NCBI GenBank assembly: GCA_016714645.1
Contig: JADKCI010000006.1
Coordinates: 1 to 64,000 of the forward strand
Origin: Chromatiaceae bacterium
Lineage (GTDB): Bacteria > Pseudomonadota > Gammaproteobacteria > Chromatiales > Chromatiaceae
DNA: 64,000 bases
Direction: 5' to 3'
Below, piece by piece: positions 56,664-64,000 of this stretch (the first letter of the stretch is position 1; every line of letters starts with the position of its first letter). The translations under genes were made by a program, and so were the position numbers. Under the pieces are notes generated by a model that saw nothing but the letters and a program-made list of their open reading frames with translations, made no database searches and was not told the origin of the DNA.

Positions 56664-57587
56664 ATGGCCGCCATGCTCCTCCTCGACCCCAAAAACGACT
56701 ACGTCTTCAAAAAGCTCTTCGCCACGGCGCCGGCCCTGCTGGCGGCCCTGATCAACGCCGTGCGCGGCACCGAACCGTCGGTCACGGTGGTCGCCGTCCT
56801 CAACCCCCGCATCGAACCCGAGGAGCTCACCGGCAAATACATCGTCCTCGATCTCCTCGCCCAGGATGACCAGGGCCGCCGCTACAACATCGAGATGCAA
56901 GTCCGTCGCTACCGCGCCTGGAGCGCCCGCAGCGCCTACTACCTGGCCCGTACCCTCGCCCAGCAACTGGACAGCGGCCACGACTATCACCAGCTCAAGC
57001 CCGCCATCGGCATCCATCTGCTCGACTTCGACCTCTTCACCGCCCCCGCCCACCAGCAGCAGGCGACCTGGTGCTTCGAGCTGCGCGATCGCCACCAGCC
57101 CGCCTTGAAACTGGGCGACGAACTACAATTAAACCTAATCGAACTGCGCAAGGCCGACCGCCTGGGCGCCGGCGAACCGGCCCTGGCGGCCTGGGTCACC
57201 TTTCTCGAACACTGGCAGGAGGAGCAGAGAATGCAACAAATTGACTATCCCCCGGTGCAACAAGCCCTAGAGCGTATCCGCGGCCTCAGCGCCGACGCCG
57301 AAACCCAGCGCCTGGCCTTCGTGCGCGAGCGCGCCCTGCGCGACCAGCGCAGCGAACTGCATGGCGCCCGGGAGGAAGGACGCGAGGAAGGGCGGGAGGA
57401 AGGGCGCGAGGAAGGCATCGCCCAAGGCGAAGCCGCCATCCTCGAACGCCTGCTGCGCCGCCGCTTTGGCCCTGTGAGCGAGGCCACCCGGATCCGCCTG
57501 CGGACCGCTACCCCCGCGCAACTCGAAACCTGGGCCGAACGCCTGCTCGATGCGCCCGACAGCGACGCGGTCTTCCTGGTGCAATGA
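56664..57587 (+). CDS. Rpn-family recombination-promoting nuclease, copy 2 (intact)
   Basis: A 307-residue PD-(D/E)XK nuclease / putative transposase. LLLDPKNDYVFKKLFATAPA opens the domain; the catalytic core is YIVLDLLAQDDQGRRYNIEM, with Asp and the E-x-Q in EMQ. LKPAIGIHLLDFDLF and EEEQRMQQIDYPPVQQALER follow. The C-terminal GAREEGREEGREEGREEGIA run has one REEG unit fewer than copy 1. A start at 56574 is possible but less conserved, and 56673 has a slightly better AGGATGG spacing. Rpn proteins of E. coli raise RecA-independent recombination; the same role here is inferred. Confidence 0.9.
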   Translation: MAAMLLLDPKNDYVFKKLFATAPALLAALINAVRGTEPSVTVVAVLNPRIEPEELTGKYIVLDLLAQDDQGRRYNIEMQVRRYRAWSARSAYYLARTLAQQLDSGHDYHQLKPAIGIHLLDFDLFTAPAHQQQATWCFELRDRHQPALKLGDELQLNLIELRKADRLGAGEPALAAWVTFLEHWQEEQRMQQIDYPPVQQALERIRGLSADAETQRLAFVRERALRDQRSELHGAREEGREEGREEGREEGIAQGEAAILERLLRRRFGPVSEATRIRLRTATPAQLETWAERLLDAPDSDAVFLVQ

Positions 57588-57750
57588 GGGGTCTGGGGGC
57601 AGGCCGAACGGCAACGGGTGGCAGGGGGCCATGCCTCCCCGTCCAGATTCTCTAGCCTCGCGCCCCAGACGGGAGGCCCCTGTTTCTGGCCAGCCTGGTA
57701 CTAGCGGTTGCCTGGACCCACACCTGCGCTAGCCGCTGTCCATTTGGAGA

Positions 57751-58878
57751 ATGTTGTACATGCGCATCGCCGTGCTGTGGAAGCGTCGCTACATGGGCCA
57801 GGATGTGATCACGGATCGCTATGCCCGGCTTTTTGAACTGCCACAGGGGTTGGCGCAAGGGGGGCATGAGGTATTGGCCCTGTGTCTCAACTACCATCCT
57901 GGCCGGGCGGAATGCCGGGTTGATGCGGTTCCTCCGCCGGGTGCGCTGGTGTGGCGGGGGTATCAGGCGGGGCCTTGGCTGGTTGGCGGGCTGCCGGGCT
58001 ACTGGCGGTCGGTGCTAGCGGAGCTAGAGGCGTTTCAGCCAGCCTTGTTGCTCGGTGGGTCGGATGCGCCCCATGCCATCCTCACCCGGCAACTTGCGCG
58101 CCGGCTCGGTATCCCCTATCTACTTGATCTCTATGACAACTATGAGTCCTTTGGGCTGGGGCGCCTGCCCGGAGTGACCCGTTGGTATCGGCGGGCCCTG
58201 CGCGAGGCGGCGGGCATTACCGCCGTGAGTGACTTGTTGACCGAATATGTGCGGACCTTGGCCCCCGGCGTGCCGGTGATGACGCTGGAAAGCACCATCG
58301 ACCCCCGTCGCTTCTACCCCCGTGATCCTGTCGCCGCGCGCGAACGGCTGGGCCTGCCTGCGGCGGGGCGGCTACTGGGGGTCTCCGGCAGCCTTCATCC
58401 TAACCGGGGCATCGGCCAGGTCTATGCCGCTTTTGCGCGCTTGAGTGCCGCGGACCCAGGGCTGCATCTGGTCCTGGCCGGAGATGCGCCTCGGCGTCAG
58501 CCGCCGCCCCGGCATCCGCGGCTGCACTGGCTGGGCCGGCTGCCCCATGACGAGATGCCCTATTTTTTCAGCGCCCTCGACCTCGCCCTAGTGCCCATGA
58601 TCGATACCGCCTTCGGGCGCTATGCCTTTCCGCAAAAGGCCTATGAAATCATGGCCTGCGGTACTCCGCTGTTGACCGCCCGGGTGGGCGCCCTGGCGCG
58701 GACCCTGGCCGGCTACCCAGCTTGTCTCTATGACGCCGGGAATCCAGGGGATCTCGATCAGCGCATCCAACAGCAATTAGCCAACCCAGTGACGCCAGAG
58801 ATCCCCATTCCAAGCTGGGCGGACCAGTCGGTCCGGCTTGCCGGCTTCATCGCCGGGCAAGTTCCCGGGGTTGGTTAA
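57751..58878 (+). CDS. GT4 family glycosyltransferase
   Basis: A 375-residue GT-B enzyme. MLYMRIAVLWKRRYMGQDVI opens it, and LYDNYESFGLGRLPGVTRW and GVSGSLHPNRGIGQVYAAFA lie mid-protein. The donor loop is PMIDTAFGRYAFPQKAYEIM with ACGTPLLTARVGALA. A start at 57760 is possible. A decayed copy of its C-terminal part exists at 30319-30480. Its stop is directly followed by the methyltransferase ATG, so the two are coupled. Confidence 0.92.
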   Translation: MLYMRIAVLWKRRYMGQDVITDRYARLFELPQGLAQGGHEVLALCLNYHPGRAECRVDAVPPPGALVWRGYQAGPWLVGGLPGYWRSVLAELEAFQPALLLGGSDAPHAILTRQLARRLGIPYLLDLYDNYESFGLGRLPGVTRWYRRALREAAGITAVSDLLTEYVRTLAPGVPVMTLESTIDPRRFYPRDPVAARERLGLPAAGRLLGVSGSLHPNRGIGQVYAAFARLSAADPGLHLVLAGDAPRRQPPPRHPRLHWLGRLPHDEMPYFFSALDLALVPMIDTAFGRYAFPQKAYEIMACGTPLLTARVGALARTLAGYPACLYDAGNPGDLDQRIQQQLANPVTPEIPIPSWADQSVRLAGFIAGQVPGVG

Positions 58879-59616
58879 ATGGCTAAGCGTTCGCCAAAAC
58901 TGGCCTTGCGGCAAAGCTGTGTGCTTGACCTAAGCCAATCCTGGTCTCAGGGTCGATTTCTGGAGGTCGGCGCCGGTATTGGCTACATGACCAGGCTGTT
59001 TCTTGAGCGTGGTCATTGGGGCCTGTGCTATGACCTTGATGACGCTAGTCGTAACCATCTGCGCCACAATCTTGCGGCTTATGGGGAGCGCATCCAGGTC
59101 CTTGATACCCTGGATAAGCTCCCCGAGGCCTCTTGTGACTATCTGCTCGCCTTTGAAGTGCTGGAGCATATTCAGGACGACCACCGGGCACTTTCCGACT
59201 GGAGCCGTTACCTCAAAACAGGCGGTAAGCTCATGGTGTCCGTACCGGCGCACCAGCGCCACTATGGGCCTTCGGATGCCCGGGTCGGGCACCTGAGACG
59301 CTACGAGCGGGCCGATCTGCTCGCCTTGCTTAGGCAATGCGGCTATCAAACCACTTGCCTGGTCAATTATGGCTATCCGTTGACCGAACTCAGTCGGCGC
59401 CTTTCCGACCGTTTGCTTCATCACGTCCCGGACCAACCGGAAAAAAGCCTGGCCCAGCGCAGCTTGGAAAGCAGTTATACGAGACCGCAACTCGCTAGTA
59501 AGGCCTTGGCGTTGATCAGCGAAGGGGTTTACCGCCCCTTCGCCATCTTGCAACGCCTCTGCTATCGCATGGATTGGGGTGATGGCATCGTCGCCGTGGC
59601 GGTGAAGGACCCCTGA
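58879..59616 (+). CDS. Class I SAM-dependent methyltransferase
   Basis: A 245-residue protein. Motif I is FLEVGAGIGYMTRLFLERG, then CYDLDDASRNHLRHNL (acidic end of strand 2), YLLAFEVLEHIQDDHRALSD and LKTGGKLMVSVPAHQRHYGP (motif III region). Methyltransferase type 11/12 of the kind found beside GT4 genes. Starts immediately after the GT4 stop. The substrate is probably a glycan or lipid-linked intermediate. Confidence 0.88.
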   Translation: MAKRSPKLALRQSCVLDLSQSWSQGRFLEVGAGIGYMTRLFLERGHWGLCYDLDDASRNHLRHNLAAYGERIQVLDTLDKLPEASCDYLLAFEVLEHIQDDHRALSDWSRYLKTGGKLMVSVPAHQRHYGPSDARVGHLRRYERADLLALLRQCGYQTTCLVNYGYPLTELSRRLSDRLLHHVPDQPEKSLAQRSLESSYTRPQLASKALALISEGVYRPFAILQRLCYRMDWGDGIVAVAVKDP

Positions 59617-59647
59617 ACGGCCACGCTCGATTTGGACCTCGGCGGCC

Positions 59648-59670
59648 TGGTGGTTTGGGCGATACCACCA
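59648..59670. terminator. Hairpin between convergent genes (weak terminator candidate)
   Basis: TGGTGGT (59648-59654) pairs with ACCACCA (59664-59670) around a 9-nt loop, in the 88-bp gap between the converging methyltransferase and GT4 genes. No T-run follows on either strand, so intrinsic termination is doubtful. Confidence 0.3.
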
Positions 59671-59704
59671 TCCCCCGGGGCGTGCTGTTCGCCGCTTCGG
59701 CTTG

Positions 59705-60931
59705 CTAATCCTGCTTCGCCCCAGCGGCGCCGAGCAACAAGGCCGTATAGCGCCCGGCGATGGATACCCAATCGAAGGCCTCCAGGCAGCGTTGGCGGGC
59801 ATTGGCGGCCAGGCGCTGCCGGCGTGGCGGGTCATTAAGCAAGGCGATAATGGCCGTCGCAAGGGCGGCGGAATGACCCGGGGGCACCAGCAGCGCCTCC
59901 ACGTCGTGACGGATCACCTCGCCAAAGGCCGCTACCTCGCCGCAGATGATGGGGCAGCCGCAGCCAATCGCCTCCAGCGGGACTAACGGAAAGCCCTCCT
60001 GATCGCCGCTGGCGGCGACCATGAAGGGTGCCACGAACAGGGTGGCGCGTCGATAGAGCGGGGGCAGGGCCGACTGCGCAACCATGCCCAGGAAGTCCAC
60101 TTGGTCGCCGATGCCGAGCCTGGCGGACAGTCGTCTCAGTTCCCCATCCAGTGGCCCCCCGCCGGCAATGATCAGACGCGTGCTTGGATGCCGCGCCAAT
60201 ACGTCGGGCATGGCCTGCAACAGGAGTGGCAGGCCCTTCTTTTCCACTAGGCGGCCAACGAATAGCAGTTCATGTGCTTGCCGCTCATCCCCCGGGCCTG
60301 GGGTGAAATGGCGCCGCATATCCACGCCCATGGGGATGACGGCCACCTTCTGGGGGGCGATGCCCATGGCCATGACCTGCGTACGCATGGCCGCGCTCAC
60401 CACGCTGATTCGGGTGCTGGCGTTCATCACCCCCTGCTTGATCCGGCTGAGCAGTGCCCCCCGGAGGGCAAAGAGGTCGCCGCCATGGGAGGTGCAGACC
60501 AGTGGGACCGGGCGGCGGGTCAACCAGCGGGCGAGAACGGCCACCAGCCCTTGGGGGATCAGCCAGTGGGCGTGGATGAGGTCGATGGGCTCCTGCCTGA
60601 GGAGGCGGGTGAGCGCCCATAGCTCGCCGAGCAGGAAAGGCGGGATCAGCAAATAATTGAGCGGGTTGGCGCGCAGGCGATTGAGGATGCCGCCGCCGTG
60701 ACTGGCGAGATTTTCCCAGCGCCGGATGAAGTAGGGGAAGCGGATGACTCTCAGCCCGTCCAGGGTTTCGTGGTCCAGGCTGCCCGGGGCGCGCGGCGCC
60801 AGGACGGTGATGTCGAAGGTGGCAGTCAAACGGCGGCTCAGCTCGAAGACAAAAGGCGGTTCCGGATCATCGCGCCAGCGCGGAAAGGTCGAGGTGAGGA
60901 CCAGCAGGTGGGGCCTGGGTTTGGGTGTCAT
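59705..60931 (-). CDS. GT4 family glycosyltransferase
   Basis: About 408 residues. The ATG at 60931 has AGGA close upstream; the alternative at 60949 is a TTG. LLVLTSTFPRWRDDPEPPFV and IDLIHAHWLIPQGLVAVLAR lead to VPLVCTSHGGDLFALRG. Later come VAVIPMGVDMRRHFTPG, LLFVGRLVEKKGLPLLLQAM and the donor loop DQEGFPLVPLEAIGCGCPII. It is transcribed with the GT2 and membrane protein genes upstream (61827, 63724). Confidence 0.93.
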   Translation of the reverse strand: MTPKPRPHLLVLTSTFPRWRDDPEPPFVFELSRRLTATFDITVLAPRAPGSLDHETLDGLRVIRFPYFIRRWENLASHGGGILNRLRANPLNYLLIPPFLLGELWALTRLLRQEPIDLIHAHWLIPQGLVAVLARWLTRRPVPLVCTSHGGDLFALRGALLSRIKQGVMNASTRISVVSAAMRTQVMAMGIAPQKVAVIPMGVDMRRHFTPGPGDERQAHELLFVGRLVEKKGLPLLLQAMPDVLARHPSTRLIIAGGGPLDGELRRLSARLGIGDQVDFLGMVAQSALPPLYRRATLFVAPFMVAASGDQEGFPLVPLEAIGCGCPIICGEVAAFGEVIRHDVEALLVPPGHSAALATAIIALLNDPPRRQRLAANARQRCLEAFDWVSIAGRYTALLLGAAGAKQD

Positions 60932-60957
60932 GGCGATCCTGCTAGCCAACCACCGGC

Positions 60958-61827
60958 TCAGCGATCCCCGTCGCGATAATTCAGCGCCGTGATCTGCTCC
61001 GAGATCAGGCCCATCATGAGAATCACCACGGCGGCGGTAAACAGCAGGGCGCTCATGTTGGTGAATCTATGCAGCGTGATGAAGGTATAGAGGTAATACC
61101 CTAAACCGCTGCCAAACAAGAGCCCACTGACCGGGAAGAAGATCTTCAAGGGTGAGTAGAGGGTGGCGATCTTAAAGATGATGAGGAGAAAGCGCACGCC
61201 ATCGCGCCAGGGCCGCAGATGGCTGGCCCCCTGGCGGGCGCTGGCGTGGATCGGGACATAGCCGACCGGATACCCGGAGCGGAAGAAGGCCATGGTGATG
61301 GTTGTGGGATAGGAGAAACCGTTCGGCAACAGGTAGAGGAAGCGCTTGAAGTAGTCCGCGCGCACGGCGCGAAAGCCCGAGGTCAGGTCCAGGATGGTCT
61401 GCCCGGTGATCAGGGACGCAAGGCGGTTATAGAGACCATTGGCCAGCGCCCGCCCCCGGCTGGCTTGGGATGCGGAGTTGCGAGCTCCCACGACCATGGC
61501 GTAGCCTTCCTCGAATTTGGCCAGCAGGCGGGGTATGTCCGCCGGGTTGTGCTGACCATCCGCGTCCATGAAGACTAGGATATCCCCGGTTGCCGCCCGG
61601 GCCCCGGCCTTGATGGCGGCGCCATTGCCGAGGCTGTAGGGGTGGGTGATGACGCGGATGCCAGGATCAAGGGCTAAGCATCTGGTTTCGTCATCGGAGC
61701 CATCATCGATGAGGAGAATTTCTGCCCCGGGCACCTGGGCTCTGAGTTGCTCGATTAAAGGCACCAGGCTGCCGGCTTCATTCCTGGCGGGTAGCACAAT
61801 GGAGATCTTAGGGCGTGGCGCGGGCAT
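60958..61827 (-). CDS. DPM1-like polyprenyl-phosphate glycosyltransferase (GT2)
   Basis: A 289-residue GT-A enzyme with C-terminal membrane helices. ISIVLPARNEAGSLVPLIEQ, ILLIDDGSDDETRCLAL and DILVFMDADGQHNPADIPRL (DxD) are followed by DLTSGFRAVRADYFKRFLYL. Two TM segments lie near the end (FFPVSGLLFGSGLGYYLYTF and ALLFTAAVVILMMGLISEQI). This type loads a sugar onto undecaprenyl phosphate for use by a membrane transferase. Its first 20 bp overlap the gene upstream, which is a candidate for that transferase. Confidence 0.9.
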   Translation of the reverse strand: MPAPRPKISIVLPARNEAGSLVPLIEQLRAQVPGAEILLIDDGSDDETRCLALDPGIRVITHPYSLGNGAAIKAGARAATGDILVFMDADGQHNPADIPRLLAKFEEGYAMVVGARNSASQASRGRALANGLYNRLASLITGQTILDLTSGFRAVRADYFKRFLYLLPNGFSYPTTITMAFFRSGYPVGYVPIHASARQGASHLRPWRDGVRFLLIIFKIATLYSPLKIFFPVSGLLFGSGLGYYLYTFITLHRFTNMSALLFTAAVVILMMGLISEQITALNYRDGDR

Positions 61828-63724
61828 CGTTCAGCAGGGTCCTGAGTCGGGCGATTTCCTGATCATACAGGGTCCGGGAGCGTTTGAGGGTGTGATCGGA
61901 CTGCTGTCGATACAGGGTCTCGGCCTGGTCAAGCAGGCGAAGGGAATTGTCGATATGGCCAGCATTGGCCATTAATGTCACCATCTGAAGTGCCGCGTCG
62001 ATGTCATTGTAGCGGGCCATGGCGTTAGTCAATTCAACCAATGCCCGTTCTGGCAGGCCTTCGGCAAGGTAAAGCTGTCCTTTCAAATAGGGTACAAATC
62101 GCGAAAAAAGGGGCAACTGATTGTATTTGCTATTCTCGTTAAGCTTGTCAATCAGTTGGACAGACCCCGTGCGATAGAGGCTGGGGTAATTAGGGCCAAC
62201 GATCCTTTCGACAAGGGTGCGCAAGCCCATCACGACTTGTGCATCGAAGGTCTGCTGGGCCAGGCGTTCGCCCGCGACATTAAAATCCTCGGCGGTTGCC
62301 TGCCGCACCCGAATTTTTTGTAACAAGCTGCTTAGGGTCAATAGACCGCTTTGGGGCAGGCGCTCCGTGGCCGTTTTTAATTGGCGTTGGGCGTCCTCGA
62401 ATAAACCTTGCCGCATGTAATAGTCCGCGAGGGCATTCTGGGCGCGTGGGGAGTGCGTGGCCGTGGTTGCCCAATAGAGTTCGAGCCTGTCGGTGTCGGA
62501 CCAGAGGTGGGCGCGATTCCAGGTAAAGAATGCCAGCAGGGCAAGGATGAGCAGGCCCAGCCCCATGGGGATGGCCTTGCTGATGTACTGACCGAGGATG
62601 TGCAGACCCGAGGCGATAGGCAGAAACAGGAAGGCGGCGGGAAGGTAATTGCGGTGTTCGAAATAGAGTTCGAGCCCCAGCAGGGTGGATTCGAGCAGAT
62701 GCCCCGCCAAAAAGAACAGCATGCCGAGACTAAAGAGTGGGAAGCGCCGGCGCAGGGTGAGGGCGGCGCCGAGGAGTACCACTAGGCCCAGCAGGGCCGG
62801 CAAGGTTGAGCCGGGCGTGAAGAAATCCTGGGAAATGGCTAGGTCGTCGCGGTAAAGACCCTGCCCTTCGATGCGCGGCAACAGGAGATTGCCCAGGTAA
62901 TCCCAGATGATGCGCGGCTCCGTCAAGAGCCGCTCGATCTGATTGAAGTTCCGCGTGGGCCAGGGGATGGGAGAAAAATTAATGTTGTTTGCCAGGTAGC
63001 CAAAGACGGTAAGGGCGGGTAGCCAAATGAAGAGGGCGCGGAATGCCAAGGCGGGGCGGATGATTGGGGCACCGCGCGGCGCGCAGAATTCAATGACCCC
63101 GACGAGGAGCGGCAGGAGTATGCCGTTTTCCTTACTGAGGAGGGCCAGTAGGGTGCCGAGGGTCAGGGAGCCGGCCATCCAAAGGTAAGCGGCGCGTGGG
63201 CGCCTTGGCAGCAGACTTCGCCCATGCAGATACCCCGCGATGCCAGCGAAGACAAAGAGGGCGGCCAATTGGGCCATGCGCTGCACCACGTAGAGGGTGG
63301 TGGAGACCAGAAAGGGATGCAGCAACCAGCAGGAGGCGGAAAAGGCGGCCAGCCATTGGGCGGTGGGTTCCTCATGGCCATAGCCGCGAAGCAGCAACAA
63401 GGTCGCCCACGCCAGTAGCAGACCACAGAGCAAATGAATGGCGAGGTTGGTGGGTTTGAACCAGGCGGCCTGGCTGGGCCAAGTGTTGTCATTGAGCAGG
63501 AAGCTCATCAGGCTCAGCGGTCGTCCCGTGGGACCAGACCAGCCTGCCAGCACAAAACTCTTGAAGGTTTCCCAATCGGTAACACCCCCGAGGGTGCCGA
63601 GGTCCTTGAGGTTGGGGGTGTCGTCAAAGAGAAACCCGCCATGCAGTCCGGGCCAGTAGCAGGCCAGGGTGAGGAGAAGGACGGCCAGCAACAGTAGCGA
63701 GGGGCCAAACGGGCGAGTCAGCAT
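61808..63724 (-). CDS. Multi-pass membrane protein with TPR-like tail (TMTC-like; candidate pilin glycosyltransferase)
   Basis: A 638-residue protein. About ten TM helices occupy residues 5-400; the first is followed by HGGFLFDDTPNLKDL, an acidic FDD loop like that of TMTC/PMT-type (GT-C) transferases. The C-terminal 230 residues are soluble helical repeats (AQNALADYYMRQGLFEDAQR, LPERALVELTNAMARYN). GT-C enzymes take sugar from a polyprenyl carrier on the periplasmic side. It lies 80 bp downstream of a major pilin gene and overlaps a DPM1-like gene, so pilin or glycoprotein modification is a reasonable inference but is not shown. Confidence 0.75.
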   Translation of the reverse strand: MLTRPFGPSLLLLAVLLLTLACYWPGLHGGFLFDDTPNLKDLGTLGGVTDWETFKSFVLAGWSGPTGRPLSLMSFLLNDNTWPSQAAWFKPTNLAIHLLCGLLLAWATLLLLRGYGHEEPTAQWLAAFSASCWLLHPFLVSTTLYVVQRMAQLAALFVFAGIAGYLHGRSLLPRRPRAAYLWMAGSLTLGTLLALLSKENGILLPLLVGVIEFCAPRGAPIIRPALAFRALFIWLPALTVFGYLANNINFSPIPWPTRNFNQIERLLTEPRIIWDYLGNLLLPRIEGQGLYRDDLAISQDFFTPGSTLPALLGLVVLLGAALTLRRRFPLFSLGMLFFLAGHLLESTLLGLELYFEHRNYLPAAFLFLPIASGLHILGQYISKAIPMGLGLLILALLAFFTWNRAHLWSDTDRLELYWATTATHSPRAQNALADYYMRQGLFEDAQRQLKTATERLPQSGLLTLSSLLQKIRVRQATAEDFNVAGERLAQQTFDAQVVMGLRTLVERIVGPNYPSLYRTGSVQLIDKLNENSKYNQLPLFSRFVPYLKGQLYLAEGLPERALVELTNAMARYNDIDAALQMVTLMANAGHIDNSLRLLDQAETLYRQQSDHTLKRSRTLYDQEIARLRTLLNDARATP

Positions 63725-63751
63725 GGCAAAAGGGGATGGGCTCTAACAGGA

Positions 63752-63771
63752 ACGCCCACTTGCGTGGGCGT
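63752..63771 (-). terminator. Hairpin between the pilin and the downstream membrane protein gene
   Basis: ACGCCCAC (63752-63759) and GTGGGCGT (63764-63771) form an 8-bp GC-rich stem with a 4-nt loop (GCAA on the minus strand). Only a weak T-rich sequence follows on the minus strand. It could partly end the pilin transcript while allowing some read-through. Confidence 0.5.
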
Positions 63772-63803
63772 CCCCGTCATACCCTCAGGGGAGGGTGGAT
63801 GGT

Positions 63804-64000
63804 TTAGTTCCGGCAATTTGACGGCCGGTATTTCGCTGTAATGGAGGAGCCAGCGCTATCACCACAGGACCATCTGATCGAACCCCCCGCATTGAATGGG
63901 CTCAATACAATTGCATTTCCAGACTCGACCTTATCGTTATAGAGAATAGTGGCTGCGCCATCAACAACGGTGACCGACGTCACGGCATTGCCGCTGATCG
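63804..64000 (-). CDS. pilA: Major type IV pilin, C-terminal part (5' part off the window)
   Basis: An open frame from the right edge to TAA at 63804. It reads ISGNAVTSVTVVDGAATILY, NDKVESGNAIVLSPFNAGGS, IRWSCGDSAGSSITAKYRPS, NCRN. The closing WSCG...YRPSNCR with two cysteines is the D-region disulfide loop of PilA/PilE-type major pilins. The N-terminal prepilin signal is outside the window. Together with pilMNOPQ and the minor pilin operon, it shows that this region holds most of the structural pilus genes. Confidence 0.82.
   Translation of the reverse strand, partial: ISGNAVTSVTVVDGAATILYNDKVESGNAIVLSPFNAGGSIRWSCGDSAGSSITAKYRPSNCRN

Overview
The window is high-GC DNA (about 60-65% by eye) from a gammaproteobacterium, most likely of the Chromatiales (purple sulfur bacteria and relatives). 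This rests on RapA, QueA, the zinc-type L31, the pilMNOPQ-aroKB order, a Pseudomonas-type minor pilin operon and many decayed IS and Rpn genes. The family-level placement is inference; no rRNA is present to confirm it.

Layout. 1-9.2 kb is housekeeping: dxs (cut by the left edge), a copZ-copA copper pair (copA frameshifted), rapA, a NudL-type Nudix gene and queA. 9.4-12.6 kb holds tRNA-Leu(CAA) with its own promoter and terminator, rpmE, a secreted nuclease, a hypothetical gene and an AAA_14/DUF4143 ATPase behind a 13-bp inverted repeat. 12.6-20.7 kb is plastic: a shrunken IS1380-like element, an orphan HipB-like regulator, a large secreted RCC1/FN3/InlB-repeat/Calx-beta protein broken by two frameshifts, and a decayed IS1182-like element beside the end of a second IS1380 copy. 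20.7-27.9 kb is the conserved pilMNOPQ-aroK-aroB block followed by a pterin dehydratase gene.

27.9-57.6 kb is an accessory island bracketed by two near-identical, directly repeated Rpn-family nuclease genes. Inside are an orphan RHH antitoxin, a DUF2442 gene, a patchwork of relics copied from the window's own polysaccharide genes, a zinc-ribbon/TM/helical-repeat membrane protein, the minor pilin operon pilV-pilW-pilX-pilY1-pilE-fimT, and an ABC-transporter-dependent polysaccharide cluster. That cluster has wzm, wzt, methyltransferases, a GT2-methyltransferase fusion, an epimerase/dehydratase, a DegT aminotransferase, GT8-, GT2- and GT4-type glycosyltransferases, a COG5610 HAD protein and a UGM-like flavoprotein. 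57.7-64 kb continues with a GT4, a methyltransferase and, on the minus strand, another GT4, a DPM1-like GT2 and a TMTC-like membrane protein just downstream of a major pilin gene cut by the right edge. This suggests surface polysaccharide and pilin-glycan synthesis next to the type IV pilus machinery.

Several genes (copA, the repeat protein, the 45-kb methyltransferase, Rpn copy 1) are broken by single-base changes, mostly in G/C runs. These may be real decay or sequencing errors; reads would decide.
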